A stretch of DNA of 64,000 nucleotides from Macrococcus epidermidis. Its GTDB lineage: Bacteria; Bacillota; Bacilli; Staphylococcales; Staphylococcaceae. Every line of letters begins with the position of its first letter. Positions within the stretch are counted from its first letter, which is position 1. The translations under genes were made by a program, and so were the position numbers. The DNA lies in assembly GCF_003259695.1 (NCBI RefSeq), contig NZ_PZJH01000002.1:62001-126000 (forward strand). The letters are read 5' to 3'. Below the pieces are notes generated by a model. That model had not been told where the DNA came from, searched no databases, and saw nothing but the letters and a program-made list of their open reading frames with translations. Positions 1-9,959 of the stretch are shown here, one piece after another.

Positions 1-561
1 AACTGAACCGAACGGCATTTGCGCAACAAGTTCCCAAGTTGCAGGAATATCGAATTCACTTGCTACTTTTTCATCGATTACGCCATCATAATGTTGTAAT
101 GATGCACCTAATCCTTTATTGGCAAACGCTGTCCAGATTGCAAATTGGTGCATTGCATTTGATTGTTGTGCCCATACAGGGAATTTCGGAGCATAAGCAG
201 CGAATTTTTCTTGTAATCCTTCAGTTACTTTTGTATCGATGTAATATAATACAGTCCCGTAACCAGCTTTAAAGCTATTGATTTTTTGTTCAGTTTCACT
301 GAAATCACGGTCTGGACCCATTAATTCTTTTAAGCTGTCTTTAGTAATATCCCATAATTTTTTATGTTGATCATTTAATAAAAGAACGACACGTGTACTT
401 TGTGAGTTGAATGCTGATGGTACATGTTTTACTGTGTCAGAAATAATTTTTTCGATTTCTTCGTCAGAAATTGGTGATTTTGGTTCGATGTGATAAATTG
501 AACGTCTGTTTTCGATTGCCTCTTCAAAACTTTTTGCTAAATCTTTTTTAAATAAACTCAT
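1..561 (-). CDS. Nitroreductase-family oxidoreductase, C-terminus beyond window
   Basis: The gene reads leftward from an ATG at 559-561 and runs off the window edge, so 187 codons are visible. The N-terminus shows the nitroreductase signature RRS at residues 19-21 and KHVPSAFNSQSTR about 25 residues later. These are typical of the FMN-dependent Frm2/YdgI-like branch, cytoplasmic enzymes that reduce nitro or quinone compounds with NAD(P)H. An aaaaGGAG ribosome site precedes the ATG. Only 24 bases separate it from the VOC dioxygenase-like gene upstream, so the two probably form one operon for quinone or aromatic detoxification (inferred). The exact substrate cannot be read from sequence. Confidence 0.85.
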   Translation of the reverse strand, partial: MSLFKKDLAKSFEEAIENRRSIYHIEPKSPISDEEIEKIISDTVKHVPSAFNSQSTRVVLLLNDQHKKLWDITKDSLKELMGPDRDFSETEQKINSFKAGYGTVLYYIDTKVTEGLQEKFAAYAPKFPVWAQQSNAMHQFAIWTAFANKGLGASLQHYDGVIDEKVASEFDIPATWELVAQMPFGSV

Positions 562-585
562 TGTCATTTCTCCTTTTATTTAAAA

Positions 586-1437
586 TTAATTACTACGTAT
601 CATTAATCTGATACCTATACCATTTGGATCTTTTATTACTTCAGAATTCCCGTCTTTATGCATTGTTAATCCTTTTTCGTTCAATAACTTTTTGAAATGG
701 GCAACATCTTCATCATTTGGCATCTGAATATCGAAACGACGTATACCCGGTGCATCTTGTTCAGGTTGTTCAGTCGCTTTATCCCACGTATTTAAGCCGA
801 GATGATGGTGATATCCAGCTGCTGATAGAAATGCAGCACTCGTTCCGTATTTAGTCATAACATCCATGCCGAAGAAATCCTTATAGAAAGCAATACTTTT
901 ATCGAGATCGATGACAGATAGATGCATATGTCCCATAATTGTATCAGGATGTAAACCTTTAAAAGGATGGTTATTATTCGCAGCAAGTACACCGCTAAAA
1001 TCCATTTCAGTTGTACCCATCACGATATTGCCGTTTTCTTCAAATTCCCATTTTGAAGATGGCACATCACGATAAATTTCAATCCCATTACCTTCTGGAT
1101 CTTGTAGATAGATCGCTTCAGATACATCATGATTACTAGCTCCAGAAAGCGGATAACCCGTTTTGATGAGATGGAAAAAGATATTACCTAATGCTTCACG
1201 AGATGGTACCAACAGCGCAAAATGAAATAATCCAGCTGATTTTACTCTTTCTTTATTGGTCTGGTACAGATAAATTAAAGGACGGTTTCTAGTGCCGAGT
1301 ACTGCATATTGATCTGTTGACTCTAAAACATTCAGTCCTAAAATTTCGTTGTAGAAAACTAAACTGTTCTCCATAAAATTTACATTTAAATGAATTGCAC
1401 CGATATGCGTGTCGTTCGAAAAATATTTTGCTTCCAT
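586..1437 (-). CDS. VOC-family protein, CatE-like (catechol-2,3-dioxygenase/glyoxalase fold)
   Basis: 283 residues with two vicinal-oxygen-chelate modules, at about 10-130 and 165-283. Candidate metal ligands are the His in AIHLNV, the His in LFHFALL and the Glu in GNGIEIY of module one, with matching HMHLSV and HHHLGLN elements in module two. Length and layout fit the Bacillus CatE/YfiE group of ring-cleaving or thiol-adduct enzymes. AGGAG lies 10 bases upstream of the ATG. It is the first gene of an operon with the nitroreductase. In Bacillus and Staphylococcus such pairs are often controlled by quinone-sensing MarR proteins (MhqR, QsrR), and a palindrome sits just upstream here. The substrate is unknown. 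Confidence 0.85.
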   Translation of the reverse strand: MEAKYFSNDTHIGAIHLNVNFMENSLVFYNEILGLNVLESTDQYAVLGTRNRPLIYLYQTNKERVKSAGLFHFALLVPSREALGNIFFHLIKTGYPLSGASNHDVSEAIYLQDPEGNGIEIYRDVPSSKWEFEENGNIVMGTTEMDFSGVLAANNNHPFKGLHPDTIMGHMHLSVIDLDKSIAFYKDFFGMDVMTKYGTSAAFLSAAGYHHHLGLNTWDKATEQPEQDAPGIRRFDIQMPNDEDVAHFKKLLNEKGLTMHKDGNSEVIKDPNGIGIRLMIRSN

Positions 1438-1466
1438 AATTTAAAGACTCCTAAGTATATTTTATA

Positions 1467-1493
1467 TATATGATATAATTAATATATCATATA
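1467..1493. promoter_or_regulatory. Candidate operator upstream of the VOC/nitroreductase operon
   Basis: A perfect inverted repeat with 10-base arms (TATATGATAT / ATATCATATA) and a 7-base centre lies 30 bases before the VOC start codon. Position and symmetry fit a dimeric MarR-type repressor site. The sequence is all A/T except one G/C pair per arm, so chance is not excluded. Confidence 0.4.
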
Positions 1494-1655
1494 ACGTTAT
1501 AAAATAAAATGATTTAATGTTATTATATCAACTTTTATAAATTTATTGCAGTTATATATACTATGTTAAATATATGTAACAATACGCTCACTTAATAGAA
1601 AATAATAAATATGTGCTTTATAATGAACGTAATTGGAAATTTGGAGGAATGTATA

Positions 1656-2642
1656 ATGCGTAAACTAAAGCTACATTCGTTTGCTATAACGACAGCTGCT
1701 CTAACGTTAAGTCTAAATGCATTAGACATTAACTCAGCAGAAGCTAATGAAATCACACATAAACCAGCAAGTACTGTTGAAATCGTATCAACTGAAATGA
1801 ATCAATCTACGAATGATACACCAACTATAGAGCGTCCTACGACAGAAGCAAGAACGACTGAAACACCGACAACGGAGAAAAAGTCTACTGAAAAGACGAT
1901 TGTTACATCTCAAACGAATGATAAAGTAACTGAAAAGCCGGCAAAAGAACCAGCTAAGACGACGAGCACTTCAACAAATCCTGCTACGAATAATCAGGCT
2001 GTCAAACCAAGTGTAAAGCCACCAGTTACGACTGAAAGGCCGACTACTGAGCAACCTGTACAAGTACCAGCTCCAGCCCCTGTTACAAAACCAACAGAGC
2101 CTGTGACAACTGAAAGACCGAATGTTCCAACAGATCATAATAATATTGGAACTAACCCTTCAACACCGGGTACACCATCAAATCCAGGGATACCAAGTAC
2201 AGGAGGCGGGGACGATAAACCAGTACCACCAGCACCAAAGCCACCTGTCGATGGGAATAAAGATGAAGACAAACATGAGCACACAGATAAACCCGGTAAA
2301 TTCACGCCAGCTAAAGGAGAAGCATACTATACAGCACTAGACAAACATGTTGGGGAACTTGTGACGACAAAGATTGAAAAGTCTAAAGATATAGATGATG
2401 CACCACAGACAGAAGATGTACATGCAACAGATAAGAAAGAGAAGAAGGCTTCAACTAAATCTAATACTTCAAAAAAGACAAAATCGACTAAAGATAAACA
2501 AAAAGATTCAGACAAAGAGAAACAGCCGAAAAAAGAAAAAGACCAGATAAAAGTCCTACCTGAAACAGGTGAAGTAACTTCTTTATTTGGATATATCGCA
2601 GCACTTCTATTAGCAGGTTCAGTTTTAGTGAGAAAGAAATAA
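1656..2642 (+). CDS. LPXTG-anchored Thr/Pro-rich surface protein
   Basis: The start is set by GGAGG at 1643-1647, giving 328 residues. Parts in order: a signal peptide (MRKLKLHSF, hydrophobic core, then a cleavage-like SAEANE at about 31); a Thr/Glu/Pro region with recurring TTERPTTE and TEKP units (about 40-170); a Pro/Gly linker; a short mixed segment around 215-265; a Lys-rich stretch; then LPETG, a hydrophobic helix and RKK, the sortase A signal. It should be covalently linked to peptidoglycan, with the Thr/Pro region acting as a wall-spanning stalk. There is no recognisable ligand-binding domain, so the function is unknown. It is monocistronic, ending at a bidirectional terminator. Confidence 0.9.
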   Translation: MRKLKLHSFAITTAALTLSLNALDINSAEANEITHKPASTVEIVSTEMNQSTNDTPTIERPTTEARTTETPTTEKKSTEKTIVTSQTNDKVTEKPAKEPAKTTSTSTNPATNNQAVKPSVKPPVTTERPTTEQPVQVPAPAPVTKPTEPVTTERPNVPTDHNNIGTNPSTPGTPSNPGIPSTGGGDDKPVPPAPKPPVDGNKDEDKHEHTDKPGKFTPAKGEAYYTALDKHVGELVTTKIEKSKDIDDAPQTEDVHATDKKEKKASTKSNTSKKTKSTKDKQKDSDKEKQPKKEKDQIKVLPETGEVTSLFGYIAALLLAGSVLVRKK

Positions 2643-2650
2643 TTACAAAA

Positions 2651-2684
2651 AATACGCTTAAGCTTATAGCCTAAGCGTATTTTT
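2651..2684. terminator. Bidirectional terminator between LPXTG gene and oligopeptidase
   Basis: Ten-base arms AATACGCTTA / TAAGCGTATT flank an 11-base loop, with A- and T-runs on both sides. It sits between two convergent genes and can serve both. Confidence 0.8.
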
Positions 2685-2689
2685 ACGTA

Positions 2690-4384
2690 TTAAAATTTAG
2701 AAGTATCAATCTGATCTAGATAGTTCTCAAGGAAAATCATCACATCTTTCAATGTACCATCTTTAAATGGTGATTTTAAGTGCGCAGCTTCTACAATTTT
2801 ATTGAATGGCAGAGATCCACCAATATCACAAATATGCAGATAGTTTTTCCACGCATTTTCAAAATCTTCACTAGAGCGTTTAAAGAATTGGAAGGCACAT
2901 ACTTGAGCTAAAGTGTAATCGATATAATAGAATGGAGATTCGAATATATGTCCTTGTCTATGCCATAATGCACCATCGATAAGCGGCGCAATACCATCAT
3001 AATCTTTATGTGGTAAGTATTTTGTTTCTAGAGATTGCCATGCTTCTCGTCGTTCTTTCGGTGTCATTTCTGGATTGCCATAGACGATATGCTGGAACTC
3101 GTCCACTGCAACACCGTAAGGAAGGAACTGAATCGCATCTCCGATATGTTTATATTTAAATTTATCCGCATTATTAAAGAATAAATCCATCCATTTGTAA
3201 GTGAAGAACTCCATGCTCATTGAATGAATTTCACATGATTCATGTGTTGGCCATAAATAATCAGGCACACTGAGTTCGCGAGAGCGATATACCTGGAAGG
3301 CATGTCCAGCTTCATGTGTTAATACCGTGATATCATGGTCTGTGCCGTTAAAGTTAGAGAAAATGAACGGTGATTTGTAATCATCGATAAATGTACAATA
3401 ACCACCTGCCTGTTTACCTTTTTTCGCTTCCACATCAAAGAGTTCACGCTCCATCATAAACTGATAGAACTCATCTGTTTCAGGACTTAATTCACGATAC
3501 ATCTTACGACCATTTTCTAAAATCGTCTGAGCATCATCTTTTGGAGACTCATTACCATCTGTAAATAAAATCGGTTCATCATAAACTTTTAAACGCTCAA
3601 CGCCGATACGTTCAGCTTGTGCCTGATATAATTTTTGTGCAAGTGGCACAACATGCGTTTTAATTTGCTCGCGATAGTTTTGTACCATATCAGGTGTATA
3701 ATCTACACGACGCATACGCACGTAACCAAGCTCGATGAAGTTGTCAAAACCTAGTTTCACTGCGATTTCGTGACGCACTTTAACTAAGCGGTCATAAATA
3801 TCATCATATTGGTTCATTAACCCAGCACGATAATTTTGCACAGCAAGTGTCGCAGACTTACGTTCTTCACGGTCGCTAGACTCAAGGAATTTACCCATTT
3901 GAGCAAAAGTATACGTTTCACCTTTATATTCAATTTCAGCTGAAGCCACAAGTTTAGAGTATTCAGAAGCAATCTTATTTTCTTTATTTAATAGATCTTT
4001 AATAGATTCGTCGAACTGTTTCACATAAAGTTCAGCTAAATCAAAAAGTTGCTCCCCATAAACAGACTTCAATTCCTCTTTGAACTGACTTCTGTTTAAA
4101 GCATTGTAATAAAGTGATTCGAAATAGACGATTTCACCGTTGTTATCATCGAAGAAATCACGTTCTTTTTCGTAGAATTCATCTTTAGTATTAATTGATG
4201 CACGGACATAAGCCAGATTAAACATTGAATCAATCTTGTTACGTAAAGCGTTAATCTTATCAATCACTTGAATCTGTTCTTCTACAGATTGTGCCTGATC
4301 AAAGTCAGTGTATAACTGCAAAAATTGTTTCTTTGCATCTGCTAAATCGGGTCTCACATATTTGTAGTCATTGAAAGTAGTCAT
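2690..4384 (-). CDS. M3-family oligoendopeptidase (PepF-like)
   Basis: 564 residues, the normal length for the M3B oligoendopeptidase F group. The zinc site HEAGH is at residues 357-361, within THEAGHAFQVYRS. The third ligand Glu is expected in the following HESCEIHSMSMEFF stretch. Family members are cytosolic zinc peptidases that degrade peptides of roughly 7-20 residues, working with oligopeptide importers. No signal peptide is present. It is convergent with the LPXTG gene, and its start lies about 130 bases from the divergent PPK2 gene. No operon partner is seen. Confidence 0.92.
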   Translation of the reverse strand: MTTFNDYKYVRPDLADAKKQFLQLYTDFDQAQSVEEQIQVIDKINALRNKIDSMFNLAYVRASINTKDEFYEKERDFFDDNNGEIVYFESLYYNALNRSQFKEELKSVYGEQLFDLAELYVKQFDESIKDLLNKENKIASEYSKLVASAEIEYKGETYTFAQMGKFLESSDREERKSATLAVQNYRAGLMNQYDDIYDRLVKVRHEIAVKLGFDNFIELGYVRMRRVDYTPDMVQNYREQIKTHVVPLAQKLYQAQAERIGVERLKVYDEPILFTDGNESPKDDAQTILENGRKMYRELSPETDEFYQFMMERELFDVEAKKGKQAGGYCTFIDDYKSPFIFSNFNGTDHDITVLTHEAGHAFQVYRSRELSVPDYLWPTHESCEIHSMSMEFFTYKWMDLFFNNADKFKYKHIGDAIQFLPYGVAVDEFQHIVYGNPEMTPKERREAWQSLETKYLPHKDYDGIAPLIDGALWHRQGHIFESPFYYIDYTLAQVCAFQFFKRSSEDFENAWKNYLHICDIGGSLPFNKIVEAAHLKSPFKDGTLKDVMIFLENYLDQIDTSKF

Positions 4385-4515
4385 TAAAATGCTCCTTATC
4401 TATGTATTATCTAATTTTTCTTACTATTCTTATAATACTCTAAACATACAGAATAAGGAATATATTTATTATTGTTCAGATGGTATAATTAATGTATGAG
4501 ATTAGGGGGATGAAT

Positions 4516-5958
4516 ATGACAAAGGTAGATGAAGCTTTAGCACTCAAAACAGCAGAACTTGTAAGACAGACACATGAAGCGGGAATCCCGGTAATGGTAG
4601 TCTTTGAAGGTATTCCGGCATCAGGGAAATCAAGATTATCTAACGAATTATTATTAACACTTGATGCAAAGTATACTAACTTCTATGCGACGCAACGCCC
4701 AGACAGTGAGTTATTACGTTATCCGTTCTTATATCCTTACTGGAAGAATATTCCGAATAAAGGTGGCGTAACATTATTCTTCAGAAGCTGGTATGCACAG
4801 AAGTTAGATTATGAAATCCATGAACTGAAAAAAGACATTATTAAAGACTATGATTTATTAATGCAGGAAATAGTGGGCTTTGAATCGATGCTTAAAGAAG
4901 ATGGCTATGAAATTATTAAATTCTATTTATCAGTCAATGAGCAGAAGAGACTTGAACATATTCAGCAAACAAAGAAAAATCCTTTAACTCGATGGAAAGC
5001 ACAGGAATATGAAACAGGCATTCCGACGAAAGATTATCAGGAAGGTATGATCGATTTAATGAAGGCGACTGAGGAGATTTCACCTTGGACACATATCGAT
5101 TATACAGAACGTGGTAAAGCAGCGAATGAAATGTACGAAACGATTATTAAACGTTTAGAGAAAGCTTTAAAAGAGAAAAAGAAAAAGACAGAACATCGTA
5201 AAGTAGACGGAGCATTCACTGAAGACTTCTCAACAGATATGTTTGACGATACTTCAGATGATATGTCAAAAGCGGAATATAAAGAACTATTACCGAAATT
5301 ACAGAACAGAATTCGTGAATTACAATATGCATTATATCAAGAGAAAATACCGATGATGCTTGTATATGAAGGTATGGATGCAGCAGGTAAAGGCGGTAAT
5401 ATTAAACGCGTACGTGAAAGTCTTGATCCGACAGGTTATGAAGTGAACGCGATTAGTGCACCGACTGAAACGGAGCTGAGTTATCATTATTTATGGCGCT
5501 TTGCAACAGACGTACCACGAACTGGTCATATCGAAATATTTGATAGAAGCTGGTATGGCCGTGTATTAGTAGAGCGTGTTGAAGGATTTGCATCTACTGA
5601 TGAATGGCAACGTGCGTATGATGAAATTAATAAATTTGAACGTGCTTTAACAATTGAAGGATCAATCGTTATTAAATTCTTCTTAGTATTAGATAAAGAT
5701 GAACAGTTAAAGCGTTTTGAAGAACGTCAGGTTACACCTGAGAAGCAGTGGAAGATTACCGATGAAGACTGGCGCAATCGTGAGAAGTGGGATCTATATC
5801 TTGAAGCGAGTAAGGATATGATTGATAAAACATCAACGGACGATGCACCATGGGTAATTATACCTGCGAATAATAAACGTGCAGCACGTATTAAAGCGCT
5901 GAAGACAATTATAACAGCTTGTGAAGAGCGTCTATGGGGCGTTAAGAAATTGTGGTAA
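4516..5958 (+). CDS. Two-domain PPK2, polyphosphate:AMP phosphotransferase-like
   Basis: 480 residues from the ATG at 4516, which follows AGGGGGA; two earlier in-frame ATGs (4492, 4510) have poorer spacing. Two PPK2 modules are fused. The N-terminal copy (about 20-225) has a modified P-loop GIPASGKS, and the C-terminal copy (about 260-480) carries GMDAAGKGG, APTETE and FDRSWYGR. This layout is class II PPK2 (PAP), which phosphorylates AMP with polyphosphate in the cytoplasm; the N-terminal copy is often degenerate. Both copies keep the SWY motif. It is monocistronic, followed by two hairpins. An ADP-directed activity cannot be excluded. Confidence 0.88.
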   Translation: MTKVDEALALKTAELVRQTHEAGIPVMVVFEGIPASGKSRLSNELLLTLDAKYTNFYATQRPDSELLRYPFLYPYWKNIPNKGGVTLFFRSWYAQKLDYEIHELKKDIIKDYDLLMQEIVGFESMLKEDGYEIIKFYLSVNEQKRLEHIQQTKKNPLTRWKAQEYETGIPTKDYQEGMIDLMKATEEISPWTHIDYTERGKAANEMYETIIKRLEKALKEKKKKTEHRKVDGAFTEDFSTDMFDDTSDDMSKAEYKELLPKLQNRIRELQYALYQEKIPMMLVYEGMDAAGKGGNIKRVRESLDPTGYEVNAISAPTETELSYHYLWRFATDVPRTGHIEIFDRSWYGRVLVERVEGFASTDEWQRAYDEINKFERALTIEGSIVIKFFLVLDKDEQLKRFEERQVTPEKQWKITDEDWRNREKWDLYLEASKDMIDKTSTDDAPWVIIPANNKRAARIKALKTIITACEERLWGVKKLW

Positions 5959-5969
5959 TAATAGTTTTA

Positions 5970-6015
5970 GTGAGTGGTCGAAATAATAGATATTTCGACC
6001 ACTCACATACTTTTT
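5970..6015. terminator. Hairpin terminator, GAGTGGTCGAA repeat family copy 1
   Basis: Sixteen-base perfect stem GTGAGTGGTCGAAATA with a 5-base loop, followed by a T-run at 6011. It terminates the PPK2 gene. The same core recurs in the next hairpin and after ampS at 45958 and 46018. Confidence 0.8.
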
Positions 6016-6027
6016 GAAATAAAAAAC

Positions 6028-6075
6028 AACACCGAGTGGTCGAATTATTACGTAATCCGACCACTCGGTGTTTCT
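6028..6075. terminator. Hairpin terminator, GAGTGGTCGAA repeat family copy 2
   Basis: Fifteen-base stem AACACCGAGTGGTCG / CGACCACTCGGTGTT, with flanking A-run on the left and T-run on the right. It probably terminates mroQ on the minus strand. Confidence 0.75.
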
Positions 6076-6843
6076 TTATAGATTAAAATATGATTTTATA
6101 ATTGGAGTAATCAATTGTGTCGTTTGCTTTAATTGTTCCTGTGCTTCCTGTACTTTGTCTGCAAACACGACCTGCATGATTACAACAAAAGCATTCATCG
6201 ACATATGCGCGGCAATCGGTACAATGATACGATTCGTTAAAACATATAAACTACTGAACACTAACGACATCCCCATATAGATTAATGTATGGTCGAAGTC
6301 ATTGTGGGCTGCTGAGAAGATAAATCCGCTAATTAATAAAGCAATGGTAAAAGCAAGCCAGCGAGGACCTTTAATCACTTCATATAGTTCACCGAAAATG
6401 ACTTTTCTAAAGACGAATTCCTCTAGAATTGGACCAACAATAGCAATCAATATAATAAATACTGGTGCAGCTTTAGCGATATCCATAATGTTTTTAGTAT
6501 TCTGACTTTCCAGTGGCTGATGTAAAATATAGGTATTAATCATACCGAAGATCATCTGAGCAAACAGTGAGATAAAGAATCCACCGACAATCCAGCCGAT
6601 TGTAGCCAATGTATCAGACTTTGGAAGACGTTCTAACTTTGTTTTATTTTTAATACGTGTGTTGATAAATATAACTAAAATAGAAGCAACAATAAAAGAA
6701 GCTACATAATAAGGTATAGATTTTAAGAATGCATCTGACTCGCTTAAACCTTGTTTCATAAAATAAATATTAGGAATTAAGACGAAAAACTGTGAGCCGA
6801 TGTAAATTAAGACAGTAAGCACGTTGATCCATATACGTTTCAT
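6076..6843 (-). CDS. mroQ: MroQ-like CPBP intramembrane protease
   Basis: 255 residues, mostly membrane helices. The CPBP (Abi/CAAX protease-like) active-site elements are present: E141-E142 in ILEEFVFRK, H180 in FIFSAAHND, and AHMSMN in a late helix. Size, motif positions and the position divergent from groES match Staphylococcus aureus MroQ, a membrane protease that influences Agr autoinducer production and virulence. Here it sits about 215 bases from groES on the opposite strand, with its own ribosome site (GAAGGAG). Whether this genome has an Agr target cannot be seen from this window. Confidence 0.88.
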   Translation of the reverse strand: MKRIWINVLTVLIYIGSQFFVLIPNIYFMKQGLSESDAFLKSIPYYVASFIVASILVIFINTRIKNKTKLERLPKSDTLATIGWIVGGFFISLFAQMIFGMINTYILHQPLESQNTKNIMDIAKAAPVFIILIAIVGPILEEFVFRKVIFGELYEVIKGPRWLAFTIALLISGFIFSAAHNDFDHTLIYMGMSLVFSSLYVLTNRIIVPIAAHMSMNAFVVIMQVVFADKVQEAQEQLKQTTQLITPIIKSYFNL

Positions 6844-6965
6844 GTAAATTTTAATTCTCCTTCAAATTTGAATACTTCATACATTGTACAATAAATTGGT
6901 AGTAATAAAAACTCAATCGAATTGATAAAAAATAATATAAAAAATCAAATTAAAATATTTGCATT

Positions 6966-6982
6966 CTTGACCTTCTTTGATT
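6966..6982 (-). promoter_or_regulatory. CtsR box of groESL
   Basis: On the minus strand the sequence is AATCAAA-GAA-GGTCAAG, which matches the CtsR heptad direct repeat RGTCAAANANRGTCAAA at all but two positions. It overlaps the likely -35 TTGACC of the groESL promoter (6967-6972). Combined CtsR and HrcA control of groESL is established in staphylococci. Confidence 0.75.
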
Positions 6983-6995
6983 ATTATAAAATTAT
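6967..6995 (+). promoter_or_regulatory. groESL promoter
   Basis: A TTGACC -35 at 6967-6972 and a weak AATTAT -10 at 6990-6995 are spaced by 17 bases. It is overlapped by the CtsR box and directly followed by CIRCE, so transcription would start within or beside the HrcA operator. Confidence 0.6.
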
Positions 6996-6996
6996 G

Positions 6997-7023
6997 TTAG
7001 CACTTAAGCATATAGAGTGCTAG
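6997..7023. promoter_or_regulatory. CIRCE element (HrcA operator)
   Basis: TTAGCACTT-N9-GAGTGCTAG matches the CIRCE consensus TTAGCACTC-N9-GAGTGCTAA with one change in each arm. It lies 35 bases before the groES start. Confidence 0.93.
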
Positions 7024-7058
7024 AAAATATGAATTTATTTTTCAAGGAGGAAATTATC

Positions 7059-7346
7059 GTGATAAAACCATACGGAAATCGTGTTGTAATCGAAAAAACT
7101 GAAAGAGAACAAACTACTGCAAGTGGAATCGTCTTAACTGATTCTGCAAAAGAAAAGTCAAACGAAGGTACAGTCATTGCAGTTGGCACAGGCCGTATCC
7201 TTGAGAATGGTGAAAAAATTGATATCCAGGTAGCTGTAGGTGACCGTGTAGTTTATGAACCATTCGGTGGTACTGAAGTGAAAGCTGGGGACGAGAAGTA
7301 CATCGTATTAAAAGAAGAAGATATCATCGCGATTATCGAAGAATAA
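7059..7346 (+). CDS. groES: Co-chaperonin GroES
   Basis: 95 residues from a GTG start, fixed by AAGGAGG eight bases upstream. The sequence opens [13 protein letters not shown] and carries the mobile loop [15 protein letters not shown] (about 21-35) that binds GroEL. It forms the heptameric lid of the cytoplasmic folding chamber. It is the first gene of the groES-groEL operon, 53 bases before groEL, with heat-shock control through the CIRCE and CtsR sites. Confidence 0.97.
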   Translation: MIKPYGNRVVIEKTEREQTTASGIVLTDSAKEKSNEGTVIAVGTGRILENGEKIDIQVAVGDRVVYEPFGGTEVKAGDEKYIVLKEEDIIAIIEE

Positions 7347-7378
7347 TCAAATTATAATAAATACATTCTATAATATAA

Positions 7379-9019
<1,641 letters not shown>

Positions 9020-9031
9020 TAACTTTTATAG

Positions 9032-9073
9032 CACCATTCGTCGATTCATTTGAATTGATGGATGGTGTTTTTT
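9032..9073 (+). terminator. groESL terminator
   Basis: A stem of about 16 pairs (with a few G-U) opens CACCATTCG and closes GATGGATGGTG around a short loop, followed by TTTTTT. Confidence 0.85.
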
Positions 9074-9117
9074 GGTGGAGTGAAGTATTGGATGATGATG
9101 AAGGTGTTAATGTGAAG

Positions 9118-9144
9118 TGGCTTGTAAATAAAAAACACGAGCCA
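9118..9144. repeat. Dispersed hairpin, TTGGCTCRTG family copy 1
   Basis: TGGCTTGT / ACGAGCCA pair around a 11-base A-rich loop, between convergent groEL and the lysE-like gene. On the minus strand it reads TTGGCTCGTGTTTTTT, resembling a T-rich terminator. Related copies are at 9179 and 29084. Confidence 0.5.
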
Positions 9145-9178
9145 AGATGCCCCTAAAATCAGAGTAAAGTTAATCAAG

Positions 9179-9207
9179 TTGACTCATAAAATAAAAACAT
9201 GAGCCAA
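9179..9207. repeat. Dispersed hairpin, TTGGCTCRTG family copy 2
   Basis: TTGACTCAT / ATGAGCCAA arms with one mismatch and an A-rich loop. On the minus strand, TTGGCTCATGTTTTTATTTT runs away from the lysE-like gene and may form its terminator. Confidence 0.5.
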
Positions 9208-9253
9208 GTAAATCTTATTTTTAGTTTCACTTAATCATTTCGTGTATCTTTAA

Positions 9254-9868
9254 TTAAGATATCTCGATAATATTTTTCGCTATCAGAACTGCTACAGCAA
9301 TAATTATGATGCTCGACACTTTATTAAGTATTAAGATGAATTTTCCTTCTTGATCGATGTTTCCGACAAGCTTTCCTATTAGACCTAGCGATATAAACCA
9401 TATCCATGAAACAGAGATGGTTGTTAGAGTGAATGCTATTTTTTCAGCATGTTCGTACATTGCAGCATTTGTACCAATCACACCTATCGTATCCATGATG
9501 GCATGAGGATTTAATAAAGATACTGAAAGTGCAAAGCTAATTTGTTTCTTTGCAGACATGGGTGGACTATCAGCATTAGTACTTGGTGATTCATGCCATA
9601 GTGACCATGCCATATAAAGTAAGAATATGAAACCTATAGCATAGATAATGAGTTGAAGCGTTGGATATTGATTTAATAATAATGAAACACCAAAGACTGC
9701 AAGTAAGATGAGTAAAGTATCACAAAGCCCCGCTGTAACGATGACAGGTATGATTTTTTTAAAGCGTTTATGGTTTGCACCTTGATTGAAGACAAACACA
9801 TTCTGTGCCCCGAGTGGCAATATTAATCCGAATGCGAGTAAGAATCCGTGTAAAATCGATTGTATCAA
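9254..9868 (-). CDS. LysE/ArgO-family amino acid exporter
   Basis: 204 residues with about six membrane helices, opening MIQSILHGFLLAFGLILPLGAQNVFVFNQG. The LPLGAQN element is the LysE-family hallmark, and SLLNPHAIMDTIG is the second conserved segment. Family members export basic amino acids such as lysine or arginine using the proton or sodium gradient. It is divergent from a MocR-type regulator 90 bases away, which is the likely controller. The substrate is inferred only to family level. Confidence 0.88.
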   Translation of the reverse strand: MIQSILHGFLLAFGLILPLGAQNVFVFNQGANHKRFKKIIPVIVTAGLCDTLLILLAVFGVSLLLNQYPTLQLIIYAIGFIFLLYMAWSLWHESPSTNADSPPMSAKKQISFALSVSLLNPHAIMDTIGVIGTNAAMYEHAEKIAFTLTTISVSWIWFISLGLIGKLVGNIDQEGKFILILNKVSSIIIIAVAVLIAKNIIEIS

Positions 9869-9959
9869 TTGAATCTCCTCCTTTATGATAGTATAAAGAA
9901 AAAGTCATACGTTTAAATCCACCAGATAAAAATAATAGGTCAACCAGGAGAAATTAAAT

